This document shows, piece after piece, positions 60,856 to 64,000 of a DNA stretch of 64,000 nucleotides; position 1 is the stretch's first letter; each line of letters opens with the position of its first letter. This DNA comes from CANKJK01 sp040081715 (lineage in GTDB: Bacteria > Acidobacteriota > Vicinamibacteria > Vicinamibacterales > UBA2999), in the NCBI GenBank assembly GCA_040081715.1, contig JBEBFY010000016.1, positions 18,240 through 82,239 of the forward strand. Reading direction: 5' to 3'. The position numbers and the translations under genes are program-made. Below the pieces are notes generated by a model, which saw only the letters and a program-made list of their open reading frames with translations, was not told the DNA's origin and did no database searches.

Positions 60856-61100
60856 CGGTGACGCTCGCCTTCGATACGGGCCAGCACTTCCTCGATGTTG
60901 TCCAGGCTCCCAATGAGGCTCGGGCCAAGGTTGAGGCCGGTTGTCGAGAATCGCGCACGCGCGGGACGTCTGGCACGCGTGCCGTCGAGGCCGGCACGCA
61001 ACGTCTCGTTCACCACCTGCTTGAAGGGCACACGGCGTCGCCGTTGCTGCTCGGCGAGTCGCGCCGCGACGTCATCGTCCAGCGTCAGTGTTGTTCGCAT
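60852..61100 (-). CDS. vapB: ribbon-helix-helix antitoxin (VapB-type)
   Basis: An 82-residue protein. The N-terminus MRTTLTLDDDVAARLAEQQR followed by VPFKQVVNETLRAGL is a ribbon-helix-helix DNA-binding domain. The C-terminal part (LNLGPSLIGSLDNIEEVLAR) is the toxin-binding tail typical of VapB partners. It should autorepress the operon. A TAGACA-17-TAGCAT promoter ends 6 bases before the ATG, so the mRNA is predicted to be leaderless. Confidence 0.88.
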   Translation of the reverse strand: MRTTLTLDDDVAARLAEQQRRRRVPFKQVVNETLRAGLDGTRARRPARARFSTTGLNLGPSLIGSLDNIEEVLARIEGERHR

Positions 61101-61106
61101 GTCTTG

Positions 61107-61112
61107 ATGCTA
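61107..61112 (-). promoter_or_regulatory. -10-like box TAGCAT, predicted leaderless start of vapB
   Basis: On the minus strand TAGCAT ends 6 bases before the ATG at 61100, and TAGACA lies 17 bases further upstream as a -35-like element. Confidence 0.5.
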
Positions 61113-61249
61113 CAAACATGATGCCGTGATGTCTACCTCATGTTGGAACTGCCCACTCCGGTGAACTCCGCCCGCGCACAATCTGCCATCTCGGGTGTAG
61201 GCAGCGGCCGAGCGTCCTTGAACGCGTGGTGAACCTGCTGTGGCACGCC

Positions 61250-61538
61250 GCTCGCCCTCTGCGCGGACGTGGTCCCGCCCTCGGTCGAATACGCACCGCG
61301 CGATCCGGGTGGGAGCGTGCTGTACCAGGTGGTCCGCGACCACTTCGAGACGTTCCGGGCCGAGGCCGTCCATTGGCTTCGACGTGCTGGCGTGCCCGCG
61401 CTGCGGCGGCTTCGGTTGATCGCGCTCCTCGACGAGTCGGTGGTGACCCAGCGCATCTTGCGCCACCGCGGCCTCCCCACCGACGTGCCCCCGGCGCAGC
61501 CCGCCCGCCCACCGCCCCTGGGCGACGACGCGGTGTGA
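61250..61538 (+). pseudogene. IS91-family transposase remnant with internal deletion
   Basis: The plus strand encodes YAPRDPGGSVLYQVVRDHFETF, here cited as the YxPRxPxxTVLYQVV N-terminal motif of IS91 Y2 transposases (about 61285-61350). It is joined directly to the C-terminal zinc-ribbon region, which reads FDVLACPRCGGF in one frame and RLRLIALLDE in the next, showing a frameshift. It ends RGLPTDVPPAQPARPPPLG, the usual IS91-type tail. The whole catalytic middle, about 300 residues, is missing. Confidence 0.75.
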
Positions 61539-61631
61539 CCATCCGCCGTCCAGGCCGCTCCCGTGGTGCGCTCCTTCACTATTCAGTGAGCACCAGGAAA
61601 GCCGGAGGTATGCCTGCGAGCATCCCCTATA

Positions 61632-61696
61632 GGGCGTACCCAACTAATCTGCACTGTCTCAGGGGGCCAAGGGCGCATATCGGCTATTCCGTTAAC
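61632..61696 (+). repeat. dispersed palindromic repeat, copy B
   Basis: This 65-base copy begins GGGCGTACCCAACTAATCTG and ends TTCCGTTAAC. It lies 94 bases after the IS91-type transposase remnant and is followed at once by an integrase stub on the minus strand. The bases at the end read CAAG, one of the tetranucleotides beside which IS91 is known to insert. Confidence 0.75.
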
Positions 61697-61937
61697 AAGT
61701 GAACCCTCTTGATATCGCCTATCGTTCGCCTCCGTGTTGACCCCAAACGACTCGACGATCTCCATGCCCTGCCTCTTGGCCTCCGGCCGTGTAAGTCGCT
61801 CCTTTCCTGTGGCTGGACCGACCAGTATGGATTTGCGCTGGCGTGCTTCCTGACTTGGTACATCCACGTAAAACCGAACGTGCCAGATTGCGCCCTTGCG
61901 GTCGACTTGCCCCTTCGCCGTTGATCCGACGCAACGA
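61697..61937 (-). pseudogene. N-terminal stub of a tyrosine-recombinase integrase
   Basis: The minus strand reads KGQVDRKGAIWHVRFYVDVP, then RQRKSILVGPATGKERLTRP, EAKRQGMEIVESFGVNTEA. This fits the AP2-like/SAM-like N-terminal arm-binding region of phage-type integrases. The catalytic domain is absent; the frame runs into repeat copy B. The frame is open upstream to an ATG at 62017, but the added residues do not look like integrase. Confidence 0.6.
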
Positions 61938-62720
61938 CGGGAAGTCTGCACGTCGTCATGCAGGGAGGGGAAGCCGTTGTGCCGCGCAAGCTGGGAGGTG
62001 CGTCTCTGCGCCGCCATGGTGCGCGCGGTTCGGATTGCAGCGTTTCTGTGGTGCCAACAAGTCACGGTGGCCACGCCGCCCGCGGTGCGGCCTTCAGCGG
62101 GACGCCTCGCGTCCACGCGCGGACCGTCTACAGAATCCTGGGTGTTCTCGGCGTCGGTGAGCACCGGGCTACGCTCGCCATCGACGGTGACCCGCAGACT
62201 CGCTCGCCGGTCATGAGACCCTTCATGCGGAGGCCGCGCGTCTCCGCGATTGGCGAAGGCGGGCGCTGATTCGTCGAGCAGGACGTGGTGGAGGTGCTGG
62301 CCGGGGAACCGCGGGTAACACGTCTGCTCAATCGGCGGGGATTGCGTTTCGGCGAACGCGATGACAGCGCCGACGAGATGCGCGCACGGGCAGGGGAGGC
62401 GCCGGTCTTGGCTGGGCTGACCGCGGCGTTTATGCCGGGAGTCGTGGTGACTCTCCCTCAAGCGATCTTCTTCCACTCCCGAATCAGCTCCGCCCAGGCG
62501 AATGGCGCAGGCGTGGAAGAAGGCCACGCGAGGGCTCGCTCGCCGCAGTCGCGAGGAAGAGGGCCGTGCGGTGTCCCCAGGACCGCATTGACGCCGTCTG
62601 GTGCCCGTGCGAAGCTCTGCGCCGCCCGCCCGAAGCGCCGATGGTCGCAGTACGTGCCGCGCCGCGGCGCCTTGGTTCATGCGTTCCGAGTAAACAGGCA
62701 GCAGACTCGAGGAGAGCCTC
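61938..62720. other. eroded stretch without a supportable gene
   Basis: Several frames stay open because of high GC, but none has convincing protein features. A minus-strand frame ending at 62458 finishes AWAELIREWKKIA and may be the tail of an unidentified gene. No known RNA or repeat is seen. Confidence 0.4.
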
Positions 62721-63677
62721 ATGGCGCACGCGTACAGGTCAACGCAGTACTCAGGCGGTATCGTCCGGTTTTCCGCTGTTGTGGCCTTCGTGGCCGGTCT
62801 GATGGTAGTGGCCCCCACCGCTCGGCTGTGGGCTCAGTTACCCGCGCTGAAGCCGGCGCACCTGAACCCGGCGATCGAGAAGCTCGCGGCTGGCGGGCCG
62901 GTGTTCGGAGCCATCACCAGCGACCTCTCCATGGCGAGCGCACGGCAGTGGGCCCGCTCTGGCGCCGACTACCTGTGGATCGACATGGAGCACACGCCCT
63001 TCAGTTACGACCTCCTGAACCAGTTCGTCGCTTTCTCGAACGACCGGGCCCGTTCGGCGCAGCGTGGCGACACGCAGCCGAAGGTCGCCGTCATGGCGCG
63101 CTTCCCCCCGTATGGCGGCACGGACCCATGGGTGGTGAAGCAGGCCCTCGACATCGGTCTGATGGGCGTGATCTTCAACACGGTCAACAACAAGGAAGAA
63201 GCGATCGCCGCCGTGCGGTCCATGCGCTACCCACCGCAGCGGAACGACCCGGCCACGCAGAAGGGCCCGCGCGGTTTCCGCGGCTTCGCACCCGGTGGCG
63301 CGTTGTGGAACTGGGGCGTCGGCAACGCGGAATACCAGCGGCGGGCCGATGTATGGCCGCTCAACCCGAACGGCGACCTGCTGGCGAACGTGATGATCGA
63401 GACGAAGGAGGCCGTGGACAACATCGACGAGATCGCCTCGGTGCCCGGCATCGGCGTGATCGAGGCTGCGGCCGGCGGTGATCTTTCTGCCGATCTCGGT
63501 ATCGCCAATCAGGGAGACTCCGCTGAGGTAGAGGCGCTGCGTCAGCGCATTCTTAAGGCCTGCATCAGCCACAACGTCGCCTGTGGCATCCTGGCCAGCG
63601 GCAAGGCCCAGATCGATCAGCGCCTCAAGGAAGGCTGGCGGTTCATCACCACGCAGACTGGCACGTCCGAGCGATAG
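62721..63677 (+). CDS. secreted HpcH/HpaI aldolase-like protein
   Basis: A 318-residue protein with a signal peptide (FSAVVAFVAGLMVVAPTARL) and a GGAG Shine-Dalgarno sequence. The body is an HpcH/HpaI/citrate-lyase TIM barrel: YLWIDMEHTPFSYD, VAVMARFPPYGGTDPWVVKQ, DIGLMGVIFNTVNNKEEA, NVMIETKEAVDNIDEIASVP (metal-ligand Glu) and AAAGGDLSADLG (metal-ligand Asp). Cytoplasmic relatives cleave 2-keto-3-deoxy or 4-hydroxy-2-oxo acids with a divalent metal. Export is odd for this fold. It lies between repeat copies B and C. Confidence 0.85.
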   Translation: MAHAYRSTQYSGGIVRFSAVVAFVAGLMVVAPTARLWAQLPALKPAHLNPAIEKLAAGGPVFGAITSDLSMASARQWARSGADYLWIDMEHTPFSYDLLNQFVAFSNDRARSAQRGDTQPKVAVMARFPPYGGTDPWVVKQALDIGLMGVIFNTVNNKEEAIAAVRSMRYPPQRNDPATQKGPRGFRGFAPGGALWNWGVGNAEYQRRADVWPLNPNGDLLANVMIETKEAVDNIDEIASVPGIGVIEAAAGGDLSADLGIANQGDSAEVEALRQRILKACISHNVACGILASGKAQIDQRLKEGWRFITTQTGTSER

Positions 63678-64000
63678 CGATCTGAGACGGGCACGATCGC
63701 GGGCGTCGGCCCTGCAGGCCGGGCCCGCACCTTCTTCGCCTCGTCCGGCAACCTTGTCGTGACGCGACCAACCGGTACGAACGCAGGTGACCTCCAGGTG
63801 GCACTCATCGGCCGGCGCCGCGGACTCACGTGAATGGCCGACACGCGCGTCATGGCTGTGTCAGGGGGGCCGTGTCAGGGGCCAAGGGCGCATAACGGCT
63901 ATTCCGTTGATATGGCTGTCAGTTGTCAAGTGGGCACACGCGTCCCTGCCACACGTTCTTCTGTGATCGTCGAACCCGAGTCGTCCCGATCCGACGAGCG
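63678..64000. other. right-hand intergenic end of the window
   Basis: Apart from repeat copy C nothing is recognisable. On the minus strand a frame entering from beyond the window ends ITEERVAGTRVPT at about 63930 and could be the C-terminus of an unseen gene. Confidence 0.4.
63873..63909 (+). repeat. dispersed palindromic repeat, copy C (partial)
   Basis: This shorter copy, TGTCAGGGGCCAAGGGCGCA and then TAACGGCTATTCCGTTGA, matches the second half of copy B with the palindrome AACGG/CCGTT perfect. The first half is replaced by a second TGTCAGGGGGG unit. Orientation is the same as copies A and B. Confidence 0.7.

Noticed and set aside
62285..63481. Plus-strand frame overlapping the aldolase-like gene
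   Set aside because: The recognisable HpcH text is in another frame with a signal peptide and Shine-Dalgarno sequence; this frame is Arg-rich without features.
29641..63909. Repeat copies as integron attC sites
   Set aside because: The ends do not fit the RYYYAAC/GTTRRRY core pair, and the copies are not palindromic over their full length; no integron integrase is near.
1..64000. CRISPR arrays, rRNA operons, prophage modules
   Set aside because: No regularly spaced repeats, no rRNA text and no phage structural genes were seen; only an integrase stub.

Overview
The window is 64 kb of GC-rich, gene-dense chromosome. The gene content suggests an acidobacterium, perhaps of the Vicinamibacteria type. 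Pointers are a VWFA protein of the type common in Acidobacteriota, a TonB-receptor-like barrel with an N-terminal carboxypeptidase-regulatory domain, a DUF4342 protein, a secreted HpcH/HpaI aldolase-like protein and many GT-C/GT4 glycosyltransferases. This placement is inference; there is no rRNA gene to confirm it. I found no rRNA, tRNA or CRISPR array.

Layout. 1-2.3 kb (minus): start of a Tat-exported 2Fe-2S oxidoreductase subunit, a small ORF, an OmpA/Pal protein and a VWFA protein. 2.4-13.2 kb (plus): aminotransferase, GT39-like glycosyltransferase translationally coupled to an M1 peptidase, a lone NuoG-like protein, DsbD and a GAF-like membrane protein. 13.3-24.9 kb: ParE-type toxin-antitoxin pair, cupin, serC, pcnB, polA, lipoprotein, BON protein, ZIP transporter, methyltransferase and inositol-phosphate synthase (ino1). 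25-35.5 kb is an eroded region. It holds remnants of an AraC regulator, alanine racemase, a second ino1, an IS91-like transposase, a TolC protein and an arabinosyltransferase-like GT-C protein, mixed with intact genes. 35.5-47.7 kb: acs, a lone ABC ATPase, a phosphatase-like protein, a methylmalonyl-CoA mutase/DppD/DppF operon, gpmA, eno and two envelope proteins. 47.8-58 kb: a sensor kinase/sigma-54 regulator pair facing a tight five-gene operon (UbiA-type prenyltransferase, DUF362, basic coiled-coil protein, two glycosyltransferases). 58-61.1 kb: STAS protein, zinc-ribbon protein, rpsU, purD and vapBC. 61.1-64 kb is a second eroded region with IS91 and integrase remnants and an aldolase-like gene.

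Three themes stand out. (1) A dispersed repeat of about 37-66 bp with a conserved palindrome occurs four times (29641, 29955, 61632, 63873), next to IS91-like remnants and truncated genes. (2) Many non-operonic genes have a TANNNT box 6-10 nt before the start codon and no Shine-Dalgarno sequence, which predicts leaderless mRNAs; other genes have a clear Shine-Dalgarno sequence. (3) The UbiA/DUF362/GT operon and the decayed GT-C operon suggest a lipid-linked pentose or glycan envelope pathway, partly lost or rearranged in this genome.
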